Of a stretch of 64,000 bases of DNA, positions 13,782-23,336 are shown in pieces (the first letter of the stretch is position 1; each line of letters begins with the position of its first letter). The position numbers and the translations under genes are program-made. The notes under the pieces were generated by a model that was given only the letters and a program-made list of their open reading frames with translations, did not search any database and was not told where the DNA came from. This DNA is from Tetradesmus obliquus (Eukaryota; Chlorophyta; Chlorophyceae; Sphaeropleales; Scenedesmaceae): NCBI GenBank assembly GCA_030272155.1, contig CP126200.1:2790001-2854000 (forward strand), given 5' to 3'.

Positions 13782-16010
13782 GCAAACATCACAATGCAGC
13801 AGCAGCATCAACCTGGCGTACTCCGGCAGCAACGGCAGCAGCGGCAGCAGACTGACAGAGTGCAGCAGCAGCAGCAGCACCCACAGCAGCAGAGAGAGCT
13901 CACAGTGCAGCGCATCCGGAACTCGGTCCTGGCCAGCTCCGCTGACATAGCCGTGCTGTATAAGCCGCCTGGCGTGTCTTACCACCAAAGCTCGCCGCAA
14001 AACCCCAGGGGCTTAAACCCAGTGCTAGCAGAGGCCCTAAAAATTAAACCCCCGGAGAGGCCGCACCTCGTAGCCGGGCTAGATGACAGGGCCAGCGGCT
14101 GTACTGTCATTGCAAGGCATGCTGCAGCAGCTGAGTGGCTGTCAGCATGGGTGTCTGGCGATCCTGCTGCCCTTGCTGCTGCTGCTGCGATGGCAACAGG
14201 GCCCTTGGATGGGACCAGCAGCAGCAGCAGCAGCAGGCATGCCGCACCGTTACGCAGCCGCCGCATGCAGCAGCAGCAGCTGAAGCTGCAGCGGCTCGCG
14301 GCGGCTGCAGCAGCAGCAGCGGAAGGCGGCCGCAGGGGCGAGGCCGCAGCAGCAGCAGCAGGGTTTGACCCTAAGGAGCTTCAAGGCATGCAGCAGCTGC
14401 TGCACGGCCTGGGGGGCTTGCGGCTGCGGCGGCTGTTCTGGGCGGTGGTGCAGGCGGATTTGCCGGTGCGGCAGAGCGGCACGCTGCGCAACAGGTGGGT
14501 GTTTTTTTGCGTATGGTCACACTGTGTTTGGTTTGTTTCTTTTTTGTGATCGGACGTGGTTGGCGGTGGTGCAGGCGGACTTGCCGGTGCGGCAGAGCGG
14601 CGCACTGCGCAACAGGTGGGCTGTAGGCTCATGTTGGGGATCAGCCGTGCTGTGTGTGCTGTGTTGCTTGGATATCTGATGGATGCAATGTGGGTGGCGG
14701 TGGTGCGGGCAGACCAGCTGGTGCCCACACATCACCACACATGCTACATACTCTTCTCGCTTCAAAGATGAACCACCGCGACTTTCTGCATGTCTGCTGC
14801 ATGACATTGACTTCACCGCAGGATGCTTCTTGGCAATGCAGCGATGCCTGCGCTAACGCGCTACAAGGTGCTGGCCAGCAGAGATGGCTTGGCTTGGTTG
14901 GAGCTGGCCCCGCTCACAAACCGGCCTAACCAGCTGCGGCTGCACTGCGGCAAGCTGCTGGCGGCACCCATTGTGGGGGACTACAAGTGAGTGGTGGGCT
15001 GCAGTGAGTGGTGGGCCGCAGTGAGTGGTGGGCTGCAGTGAGCGGCGGGCCGCATTGTGTGGTGGGCCGCAATGAGCGGTGGGCTGCAGTGAGTTGTGGG
15101 GGCCGCAATATCTGGTATGCTACAGGATGCAGTGTGCTGCAGTGACTGGTGTGGTGCAATGCGTGCGGGTGCGCCGGAGATTTTGTGCGCCATGTTTATG
15201 CACATGGATTTCACGTAAGCTGCAGTGAGCGGTGGGCTGCAGTGAGCGGTGGGCTGCAGTGACTGGTGTGCTGCTGCAACTTGTGCGCCGCAGGTTGCGG
15301 TGTGGTGCACTGGCCGGTGTGTGGTGCAATGTGTGCGGGTGTGCTGTTGAGTTTGTGCCGCTGACTTTACATCTGGATAGGCCAGAAGCTGCCATGCTGA
15401 AAGCTCATGGAGGCGCACAGGAGTGGCATGTCATAACACCTTGAGTAAGGGGTGGAATGGCCGCATCAAACCATCATGCATGCGCTTTGCAGCCGCTGCA
15501 AGGATGCTCCTAATGTGAAGATGCGGGGAAAGCTGCTTGAGACACCCACTTCACATTATGCACAAGTGAGCTTATGGCTGTTTGCTTGCTTGCAGGTATG
15601 GCTACCGGCCCTGGGCTGCTGCTGCGCCGACAGCAAAACCTTGGCTGTCAAAGTACCTGGCAAAGGCAGCAGACACCGGCACATCCAGCAGCGGCAGCAG
15701 CAGCAGCAGGTTCAGCAAGCCCAGCTGGGCTGCTGCAGAGGATGAACAAGATGATGAGGAGGAGGAATCCTTTGATGCAGCGGCAGATGGCAAATCCACA
15801 GACGCTGCTTATTGGCCAGAAAGCGGCAGGGGTCTGCATGCGTCATCAGCAGCAGCAGCAGGCGCAGCAGCAGGTGCCAGTGCTTCGGAGCCGCTGCTGC
15901 TGCACTGCAGGGAGGTGGCGCTGCTGCGGCCACGCAAGGCACCTGTGAGGGTTGTGGCCCCGCTGCCGAGGAGCATGAAGGAGCTGCTGCGGGCCATGGA
16001 TTGGACCTGA
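12312..16010 (+). CDS. RNA pseudouridine synthase, RluA/RPUSD family, probably organellar
   Basis: Isomerises uridine to pseudouridine in rRNA, tRNA or mRNA. Exons 12312-12420, 12530-12604, 13069-13142, 13446-14494, 14822-14986 and 15596-16010 join in phase to 628 aa. An Arg-containing leader (MLRLPHQF... FRLLHTNP) precedes an S4-like RNA-binding segment (LGKLFRQRQVRV to LLPGDVLLLPK). A Gln/Ser-rich spacer follows, then the catalytic domain: IAVLYKPPGVSYH, LVAGLDDRASGCTVIAR and RPNQLRLHCGKLLAAPIVGDYKYGY split over exons 4-6. The catalytic aspartate is the first Asp of GLDDRASG, where the family usually has RLDKDTSG; the preceding Arg is Gly here. Poly-Ala and poly-Gln inserts enlarge the protein. 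An in-frame ATG at 12204 would lengthen the leader. Intron 4 carries copies of the exon 4 end. A TGTAA lies 290 bases after the stop. Confidence 0.85.
12994..13068 (+). repeat. (CTG)n tract ending in the acceptor of pseudouridine synthase exon 3
   Basis: About 24 CTG units run straight into CAG at 13066-13068, the 3' splice site. Same arrangement as in the glutaredoxin gene. Confidence 0.92.
14555..14730 (+). repeat. Two copies of the pseudouridine synthase exon 4 end within intron 4
   Basis: Bases 14560-14621 repeat the last 20 codons of exon 4 (VVQADLPVRQSG.LRNR) with the GTGGGT-like donor; changes include GAT/GAC (silent) and ACG/GCA (Thr to Ala). A second, more decayed copy at about 14692-14730 keeps only GTGGTGCGGGCAGACCAG. 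Both are direct repeats. Confidence 0.85.
14987..15290 (+). repeat. Degenerate minisatellite in pseudouridine synthase intron 5
   Basis: A unit of about 16-17 bases, AGTGAGTGGTGGGCTGC with variants, starts at the GTGAGTGG donor itself and recurs with interruptions to about 15290. The donor sequence appears to have been amplified, giving many GTGAGTGG-like decoys downstream of the true 5' splice site. Confidence 0.8.
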
Positions 16011-16926
16011 GTGCTGCTGCTAGTTGCTGCTGCGCAGCGTGGTCTTCTGGTTTGCGGCGATGGATGACGGCTGGTTTCTGCTGCAAAGAGCGCTCTGGCT
16101 GGTTCTGCGCGCATTGTCAGCTTGATCCAATCCAGTCAGCGTGATCATCAGTCATCAGTAGGTTGCAGGTAATACTAGACGACATAGGAGCAGAAGCAGG
16201 AGCTGCACATGCTAATCTGAGGTGCAGCAGCCATGGTGGCCTTTCGGGGGACCACTTCTTGCCATGTGAGTGCGCATTATGTTGCATGATGCTTATGCTT
16301 GTAATGAATGCAATTCGGCAACTTTCTTTATAATGCATCATGCGGTTCTGCAGAACGCATGCGCCCTAGGAAGTCTTGCAGGAAACAGTGGCTGTGGCCA
16401 GGTGTCAGCTGGTCAACTGCAATGCCTCGCTTTGCATGTTTTCATCACACAGCTGGTGCCGCATTTGCTACTGTCACATCATTTCAGTGATGGGAAAGGC
16501 TGAAAAGTGACGTTGCGGGAGTTCTGGTTGGCGGAACGTGTCGTGAATCGGTTTGAGCGCGACACATGTACATGCACATGTGATATCGCCGCAGCTTTGG
16601 ATTAACTTCACCACTGTAACCTTAATACACCTCCGCATGCACAGTGACGTAGTCTTGTGCGTTGTGCCTAATCGGCTGTAGTAAGTGGGTGTCCGAGCCG
16701 AGTGCATCCTCTGCGCGACAAGGCCAACCACGTCCCCCTGAACTCATTCATGCCATGCAAAGCTTCAGTGTGAATGCGTACTTGAGCTACTTTTACACGT
16801 ACAGGCTACTCCCGCTGTCCTGAGCAGGTGAGTGGATGAAATGCGCGCGAAAGGACCGCGCTGAGCCGATCGACACTCTAGAACGCTCCTCACCGTATAA
16901 TCATTTTATCAAACACTCCTATGTAA
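16011..16926. other. Intergenic region between pseudouridine synthase and septin
   Basis: Holds the 3' UTR of the upstream gene with a TGTAA signal at 16300 and the promoter of the septin. No gene with family support was found; the short open frames are not coherent. Confidence 0.6.
16300..16304 (+). terminator. Candidate TGTAA polyadenylation signal of the pseudouridine synthase gene
   Basis: TGTAA is the usual chlorophyte poly(A) signal. This one lies 290 bases beyond the stop codon at 16010, within normal 3' UTR range. Confidence 0.5.
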
Positions 16927-16935
16927 TATAAAAAG
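16927..16935 (+). promoter_or_regulatory. TATA-like box of the septin gene
   Basis: TATAAAAAG lies in a locally AT-rich stretch about 100 bases before the septin ATG. Transcription would start near 16955-16965. A TTGCAG at 16985-16990 could be the acceptor of a 5' UTR intron. Confidence 0.5.
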
Positions 16936-17029
16936 CACCAGTGCTGATCATTGCTGTGTTGGACACGCACGTGACTTGTGCCGCTTGCAGGAGCGCTCCA
17001 AGATCACGAAAGCCAAAGAGAAAACCACG

Positions 17030-17441
17030 ATGTCAAACGCATCGCGAGCAAGTGGCATAGATGGACTCTCAGCTGTGCAGCTGCGGCCCAACTCGCATCC
17101 TGGCCAGGACCCTGGCGCGCAGGCTGGGACGACAGGCGTGCCAGCTGCATCCAAGGTCAAGATGCCTTCAGAAGCGCAGCAGGCGAGCTTCTGGGACCAG
17201 CAGATTGCGAACGGCAACCTGAGCATGTGCTCGGTCAAGTACCCCACCTACGTCAACGTGATGCTGTATGGGGAGAGTGGCCTGGGCAAGACGGTGAGCG
17301 CTGCAGCGAGCTTGTGCTGAGACAGTTCAGTTGATTTGCACATATTCAAAGCAGGCTGATGATCAACTGCAAGAGCTTGTTTAAAGTATGGTAGTACAGC
17401 AAATCCCATGCACAGGCATGCTCGCACCAAGCCGCACACAA

Positions 17442-17486
<45 letters not shown>

Positions 17487-19922
17487 GCAGGGTGCCTTGC
17501 TCATCTTCCACTGCATGCCACAGGACCACCCCCTTTGCGGATCAATGCCTTTATGTTTCCTATGCTGCGTTGCTGCGCTGCCCTGCAGACGTCCATCATG
17601 AACCTGATCGGCAGCTGGGGCATCAAGCGCGCAGGGGCCGCCTTCAAGAAAGCCTTCGCCAGTGCCGCCTGCAAGGGCCCCGGCAGCAGCGGCGTGGGTG
17701 AGGCAACCACCAACTTTGTCGCTGCTTATGTGCAATTGTGTGATGATCTAATGGTGCATAATGCGTTATGTTGCTGTGGTCCACGGCAGCCTGCAGGGGT
17801 CCAGGCAGCAGCGGCGTGGGTGAGGCAGCAGCCAGCTGCTTCTGCTGCATATGTGCGACTGTGTGATGCAGTAACAACCTCTCCAACTTGCATTCTGTTT
17901 GCCGCGGCAGCCTGCAAGGGCCCAGGCAGCAGCGGCATGGGTGAGGCAACAAGCAACAACACCCTTTGCGCCTTGTAATGTCACTGCTCTGACCACATGC
18001 ATTGCTGAACCCTGGGACTACCTAAGGAACCATGCTTCTCCGTGTGTTACAGGTGCTATCAAACAATAACTATTGTCCCCAGGATGCATGCTGTGTTTGC
18101 TGCGGGTGTGTGAATGCGTATTTGACACAGGCTGTTGCTGCTGTTTGGTGCACAGGTGAGAGCGGCAAGACGTCGCTGGAGCTGTTCAAGGCCGACCCTG
18201 ACAGCCTCAAGGTGGAGCTGGAGCCGCTGCTGGATGACACCTCCAACCTGGAGATGCACTTCAGCTTCCAGGTGCGATGCCGAAAATCTGAATCTTGCTG
18301 TTGCAAAGTTGTCTGTTTGTGCTGTCTGTGGGGTGTTCACAGGGTGCCTTGTTCCAGCAGCACCGTTTGAGGCCTGCACGGTACGTGCGTGAATGTGTGT
18401 GTGGGTGTGTTTGGGGAGGGGGTGTAGGTGTGGGGGGGGATGTCCTTGCAAGCTGACAGCCTCAAGGTGGAGCTGGAGCCGCTCATGGACGACACCAGCA
18501 ACCTGGAGATGCACTTCAGCTTCCAGGTGGGGCTCTGCGCAGGCTGCATGGTAGTTATGGTGTGTGTTGGTGCTGTATGTTCGCTTGGATTCCACCCACC
18601 AGTGACAATGGTGTTTGGGTGGTTTTCAACAGATTGTAAAGGTCTGCGCTGTGTTAAGGTGTGCATGAGGGGTGGCTCACGAACACACGCATCTTCCTGC
18701 GCCCATCGCCTGCCTGTCCCTTTCTGTGAGCTGCGCGCAACCACACTGCACCTGGCAGCTGCCGCATCGTCCTTCCATCTTGCAGGACAGGTCCACCTGG
18801 GCTACAGCCACATGCTCACGTGCTCAGCCTCTGATTATTGCACAGCTGTATGTCAACATGACGTTCAACTCCGCTGTTTGTCTGCTGCAGGACCTGCCTG
18901 GCTGGGGCGACAACAGCCAACCTGGTGCAGCCTCTGCCTCCGCATCCCCTCTGCTTCGAAGAACCAAACTCAAGTATCCGGCTGCAATCTTGCTTGACTT
19001 TCTGCAGGATATGCCTGGGTGGGGTGACGACATCAACTTGGTGAACAGCCTCAAGACGGTGCTGGACTTCCTGCTCAAGCAGCGCCAGAAGGACTACATA
19101 CGCAACAAGGCGGGCCTCACAGGTGAGCGCGGGGGTGTGCATGGCAACCAATGCCTGCAGTTGAGCTGACTAGCTGCAGCTGCAGGGAATCACAGAAGTT
19201 CTTAGGTTGTCAGCGACAGTATGCTATATGCGCTGGCAGTACAGCTACAGATAGTTTGTTTACTGCTGTCTGTCAGTGAGGCCAGCTCTACCGTGTGTGT
19301 CTTTGGCTACATTTGCTCCAAAGCTGGCCAGCTGCATACAATGTGCAGATGCATATGTGGTCGCTTACATGCTGCCACCGCTGCATCGTCATACATTGCC
19401 TGGTGCCGCCTGCAGAGCAATGCGCTGGGCCCGGCACCATGATGAGCCACGGCATTTGAGAGCTGCGTACTAACGGTGTGTAGCTGCTGTTGCCCTGCTG
19501 CTGCTGCTGCTGCTGCTGCTGCCTGTTGCCGCCCCCAGAGCACTGCGCTGTGCCGGGCACCATGATGCGCCACGGCATCACCGTGTGCCTCTACTTCGTG
19601 CCGCCACACAGGGTGAAGCCCATCGACTGGTGAGCCGTCGTACTTTCGTATGCAAGCGTGTCACACACAAAGCTGGCAAGGCAGCACATGACAGGCAGAT
19701 GCGGCAGCACTCATGCCTGCAGAAACTGCAGGCCTGTCCAATTCGTGCTGATCAAATCTTCTTGCTGTGGCTAGCTGTATGAGGCTTTGCTGCTGCTGAT
19801 ATCTGCTGCTGCTGCTACTGCTGATACATCACCCTATTGCAGGATCATGATGGCCGCCATCAGCAAGCTGGTTGCCGTCATCCCCGTCATCGCCACATGT
19901 AACCTGCAAGAGATTCACATAC

Positions 19923-19981
<59 letters not shown>

Positions 19982-22900
19982 CCTGCTGCTCCTGCTGCTG
20001 CTGCTGCTGCCCCTGCTGCTCCTGCTGCTGCTGCTGTGTCAGGATCATGATGGCAGCCATCAGCAAGCTGGTGGCGGTCATCCCCGTCATTGCCAAGGCT
20101 GACACCTTCACTGCCCAGGAGATGGAGGACTTCAGGCAGGAGCTGCTGCAGGTGAGGTGTCACGACTGTTATGTAACACGTTAACACCATGGTTACATCA
20201 CATCAGACAAACTGCTGCAGCTACAGCAGCAGCAATGCAGTAAATGTACAAGGCAATAGGCGGCCGGAGCTGCTGCGCAGGGTGAGAGTGGTTTGCCTCT
20301 GTGCATTGGATTTTCACCACCCTTTTGCACAGCGCCAGCTTCCTCACCCGTTACTGCATTGTTTGTTAAGACAACCATACCCAACTTTTTCCACTTTCGC
20401 AGGTCATCCAGCACCAGCAGGCAGGCGTGGCATGCAGCAGCAACAGCAGCAGCCCAGCCACCTCTTCCCCACCCACCCCCAACGCCAACACCCCACCAGC
20501 GCCCGGCACAGCCGCAACATCCCCCGACGCCAGCGAGAGCAGCGCAGCCAGCAGCAGCAGCAGCAGCAGCACGCCAATCGGCTTGCCCCGCTCTGCTGCA
20601 GCAGCACTCTCAGGCTCCGCTGCGCGCCTCGCTGCAGTGACTGCTGCTGCGCCTGGTGCTGGTGGCGGCAAGGTGGTGTCACTGCCGCTTGGCAGCAAGC
20701 TACTTGGAGAGGGTGACATAAGGGACTACTGCGCAAGCATGATGGCAGAAGTGGTGCACAAAGTGAACAGCAGCAAGCCCGCCGCGCCAGACAGCTCAGC
20801 AGCAGCAGCAGCAGGGCCAGTGGCAGTGGTTGTGAGGGCGTCACAGAGCACCGAGCATGCAGGAGCAGCAGGGGCAAAGGCGGTTGAGGAGGATCCGGTG
20901 GGGCTGGCTTCTCAGCTGTGCCTGGAGACGTATCGGTTCAGGGAGAGCGACCTGGAGATGGTGGGCGCAAGCACGTCACAGCTGCCGCCTTTTGCCATTG
21001 TGGCGTCCAAGGTGAGCCTATGACCTGTTTATATTCATAGATGAGTGAATGTGTGCGACTCATCTGTTTCTTGAAGTGTGTTACATACTTCTTCTGATTG
21101 ATATAACAGTGACCTGGAAATGGTCGGGGCCAGCACCTCACAGCTGCCGCCCTTTGCAATTGTAACATCAAAGGTGAGACTGCGCCCCGGCTGTGATTGG
21201 ACTGTGTTGACGTATGTACTACATATCCAATAGTATTGGATAGCTATTTGAGCTGCAGGGAGGGTGACCTGGATATGGTGGGGCCAGCACCTTACAAGTG
21301 CCGTCCTTCACCAATGTGGCATCAAAAGTGATTGAGCAGGGCTTGTTGCCTGTCTGTCTGAAAGCGTTTGCAGGACTTGATGAGCTGAATGGACGTGACA
21401 GCAGCAGATGGCGGGCAGGTGGGGCAGCCCACATTTGTCAAACTTGTTACAAACATGTTACAAACGTGTCACTCCACATCTGAATTTTCACCCGCAGGAC
21501 CTGATGGGTCTGGAGGATGTGACAGCGGCAGATGGCGGCCAGGTGGGGCAGCCGTTCCGGCGCTACCGCTGGGGCAGCGCCTTCCCGCTCAACAGGGACC
21601 ACAGCGACCTCATCATCCTGAAGCAGCTGCTGTTCGGGCACAGGAACTTTGCGGTGCACGACTTGCTGCAGGTGAGATGCATCTCGGACACCTAAGTCTG
21701 TGGCAGGGGCATGCGCTGCTGCAGCTGGAGGGGGGTGAACGGGTAGGTGCAGAGCAGGCTGCGGCTATGCAGGTGGGGCAAGTTGGCTGGCAGCTGCAGG
21801 GGCACAGGAACTTTGCGGTGCACGACTTGCTGCAGGTGAAATGCATGTCAAACACATACGTGTGTGGGGGGGGGGGGCTGCTGCAGCTGTAGTGGGTTGC
21901 GGGGGCAGGGCCTTCTGCGGTGGGACAACCTGCTGCAGGTGAGGTGGTGACATGGGAGCAGCACTTTCAACATGGCGGCATAGCTCTCCCCTGCTGCCCT
22001 TCCCTGCACGATGCAGCGTTGAGAAAGGTCACCTGCCATCACTTTGTTCACCCGTCAACCACTCCACACTCTCAGGATCTTGTACAACAGCCAGGATTAT
22101 GTGCAACACTCAAAGCCAAACCCCGCACTGCTCTTGAATCCCACACTCTGCGCCCTGCAGGAATCCTGGCGCCGGGCCGTCACTTTTGCGCGCGAGTATG
22201 AGTTGCTGCTGCGCGTCAATGATCTGCAGTTTCAATCTTAAACCCTGACATTGAACCCCACACTCTGCAATTCCTGTGCCCTGCAGGACTCCTGGCGCAG
22301 CACCTTCACTTACGCGCGCAAATACGACACGCTGCTGCGATACAACATTCTGCAGTATTTGAATTGAATTTGAACCCTGACATTGAACCCCACACCTTGC
22401 GATCCTCGCGCCCTGCAGGACTCCTGGCGCCGCGCCTTCACCTTTGCGCGCGAGTACGAGACGCTGCTGCGTGACAACGGCCACGAGCTGGCCAGCGCGA
22501 CCACCGCGCTGCTGAGCGTGTCGCTGGCGCCCATGGTCGACGCGCTGTGCAGCTCGACCTGCGGCAGCACCGAGCTCGCCGACAAGCTGCGATCAGAGGA
22601 GGCAAAGGAGGTGCGGCGAGATGTGTTACTTTGTTATTGTTAGATGTCATGTTATCGTCAAAGCTTGCTTACTGCTGCTGTGCCTGCTGGTGTGCAACTG
22701 GACTGTTACACAGCCTGCTGATGACAGACTCATCCTGTCACGCTCATGCCACAACCAACCTTGCAAGCAAGCGTCATGCTGTTCATTGACATTCTGGCCG
22801 CTGCCTCTGCTGCTTTGCATACACACCAAGGTTCCACTCTGCTTTTCAAGTCAGTGAACTGTAATGTATGCATCAAACTGTGTGCAGGTGATCACCAACC

Positions 22901-23103
22901 TCGAGCGCGCACGCGAGCAGCTGGAGCGCAGCGCAGCAGTGGAGCGCAAGCTGAGCCACAAGCTGGACAAGGCAAAGACCGAGGCGGAAGGCCTGCGCGG
23001 CAAGCTGGCAGAGCAGGCCAGCGTCATCACACGGCTGCTGAGCGAGATTGAGGTAGCAAAAGCACCCACAAAGAAGAAGTGGCGCCTGGGCGGCGGCAAC
23101 TAA
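17030..23103 (+). CDS. Septin GTPase with C-terminal coiled coil
   Basis: Filament-forming GTPase acting in cytokinesis and membrane remodelling. Exons 17030-17293, 17589-17697, 18156-18271, 19008-19122, 19539-19629, 20043-20151, 20403-21011, 21498-21671, 22419-22610 and 22888-23103 join in phase to 664 aa. Visible motifs: G1 GESGLGKT (81-88), G3 DMPGWGD (164-170), CLYFVPPHRVKPID, and G4 AKAD (249-252). A Ser/Ala/Pro-rich insert of about 200 residues (exon 7) separates these from RRYRWGSAFPLNRDHSDLIILKQLLF, the late septin region before the NC interface. Residues 594-650 are a charged coiled coil (LERAREQLERSAAVERKLSHKLDK). The G1 Ser/Thr and G3 Asp are present, so nucleotide binding is likely intact. 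Start ATG 17030 lies downstream of a TATA-like box. Almost every intron holds partial copies of a flanking exon. Confidence 0.9.
17775..17948 (+). repeat. Two copies of the septin exon 2 end in intron 2
   Basis: The end of exon 2 (ACKGPGSSGVG plus its GTGAGGCA donor and following intron) recurs at about 17785-17830 and 17905-17950. Changes are AAG/AGG, GGC/GGT, CCC/CCA and GTG/ATG. All copies keep a good donor, so three competing 5' splice sites lie within 250 bases. Confidence 0.85.
18450..18531 (+). repeat. Coding-quality copy of septin exon 3 downstream of the real exon
   Basis: The last 24 codons of exon 3 (ADSLKVELEPL.DDTSNLEMHFSFQ) recur in frame with a GTGGGG donor. The differences are CTG/CTC, GAT/GAC and TCC/AGC, all silent, plus CTG/ATG (Leu to Met). 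The Ser codon switch TCC to AGC needs three base changes without changing the residue. The copy lacks the first 14 codons of exon 3, including GESGKTS. A CAAG just upstream could act as a weak acceptor. Confidence 0.88.
18888..18930 (+). repeat. Copy of the septin G3 exon start (DLPGWGD) upstream of the real exon
   Basis: CTGCAG followed by a sequence reading DLPGWGDN precedes the real exon (DMPGWGDD) by 120 bases. Over the first seven codons three differences are silent (GAC/GAT, GGC/GGG, GGC/GGT) and one is Leu/Met. It then loses frame by small indels. Confidence 0.85.
19412..19457 (+). repeat. Decayed copy of the septin exon 5 start
   Basis: AGAGCAATGCGCTGGGCC followed by GGCACCATGATGAGCCACGG matches the start of exon 5 at 19539 but reads out of frame and into a stop. 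It lies 125 bases upstream of the real exon. Confidence 0.75.
19842..19899 (+). repeat. Copy of the septin exon 6 start lacking the G4 AKAD motif
   Basis: With its own CAG acceptor this copy reads IMMAAISKLVAVIPVIA, identical in protein to the real exon at 20043; the differences (GCC/GCA, GTT/GTG, GCC/GCG, ATC/ATT) are all silent. It stops matching exactly before Lys-Ala-Asp of the G4 motif, at an ACATGTAACC that could serve as a donor. The copy and the real exon are separated by a long CTG tract (19923-20034). Confidence 0.88.
21108..21331 (+). repeat. Two copies of the septin exon 7 end in intron 7
   Basis: Bases 21108-21173 repeat the last 22 codons of exon 7 with a GTGAGA donor. Eleven codons differ; ten are silent and one is Ala to Thr. 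The second copy (about 21262-21330) has indels and no longer reads through. Both are direct repeats including intron flank. Confidence 0.9.
21370..21440 (+). repeat. Copy of the septin exon 8 start upstream of the real exon
   Basis: TTTGCAG then GACTTGATG... DVTAADGGQVGQP matches exon 8 at 21498. A small indel creates an in-frame TGA near its start, but the downstream codons differ only silently (GCG/GCA, GGC/GGG, CCG/CCC). Confidence 0.82.
21797..21945 (+). repeat. Two copies of the septin exon 8 end in intron 8
   Basis: GGGCACAGGAACTTTGCGGT through the TTGCTGCAG/GTGAAATGCAT donor region recurs at about 21799-21850, near identical. A shorter, diverged copy sits at 21902-21945 and ends CTGCAGGTGAGG. 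Confidence 0.82.
22159..22352 (+). repeat. Two copies of the septin exon 9 start upstream of the real exon
   Basis: Each begins CCCTGCAG then GA(A/C)TCCTGGCGC and reads through about 20 codons (SWRRAVTFAREYELLLR and SWRSTFTYARKYDTLLR) against the real SWRRAFTFAREYETLLR at 22419. Each copy is followed by the same short intron segment (AACCCTGACATTGAACCCCA), giving a tandem array with a period of about 125-135 bases. Confidence 0.88.
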
Positions 23104-23159
23104 GCATGCCAAGCAGGAAGAGGCGGCGACTGGCAGGGGGTTGAGCAGTGACGGCTGAG

Positions 23160-23336
23160 AAGAGAAAAAGTGGCGCCTGGGCGGCAGCAACTAGAAGCGT
23201 ACCAAGCAAGCAAGCAGGATGGGACTATGCAGGATTGCAGCAACCAAGGCGCCTGCAAAGGTGCAGTGGAGCGCAAGCTGAGCCACAAGCTGGACAAGTG
23301 GCGCCTGGGCGGCGGCAACTAACCATACCAAGCAGG
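23160..23336 (+). repeat. Copies of the septin terminal exon after the stop codon
   Basis: The first (about 23166-23218) repeats the coding end (KWRLGGSN, stop) and flank. The second (about 23262-23336) joins an internal part of the coiled coil (VERKLSHKLDK) directly to WRLGGGN and a stop, so it is a copy carrying an internal deletion of about 36 codons. More scraps with GTGGCGGCTGG continue to 23520. Confidence 0.85.

Noticed and set aside
14987..15290. CRISPR-like array
   Set aside because: Units are short, contiguous and degenerate without unique spacers, and they lie in an intron of a eukaryotic gene.
17775..23336. Transposon insertions or introner elements as the source of the repeats
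   Set aside because: The copies match only local exon edges; no terminal inverted repeats, target-site duplications or element shared between genes was found.
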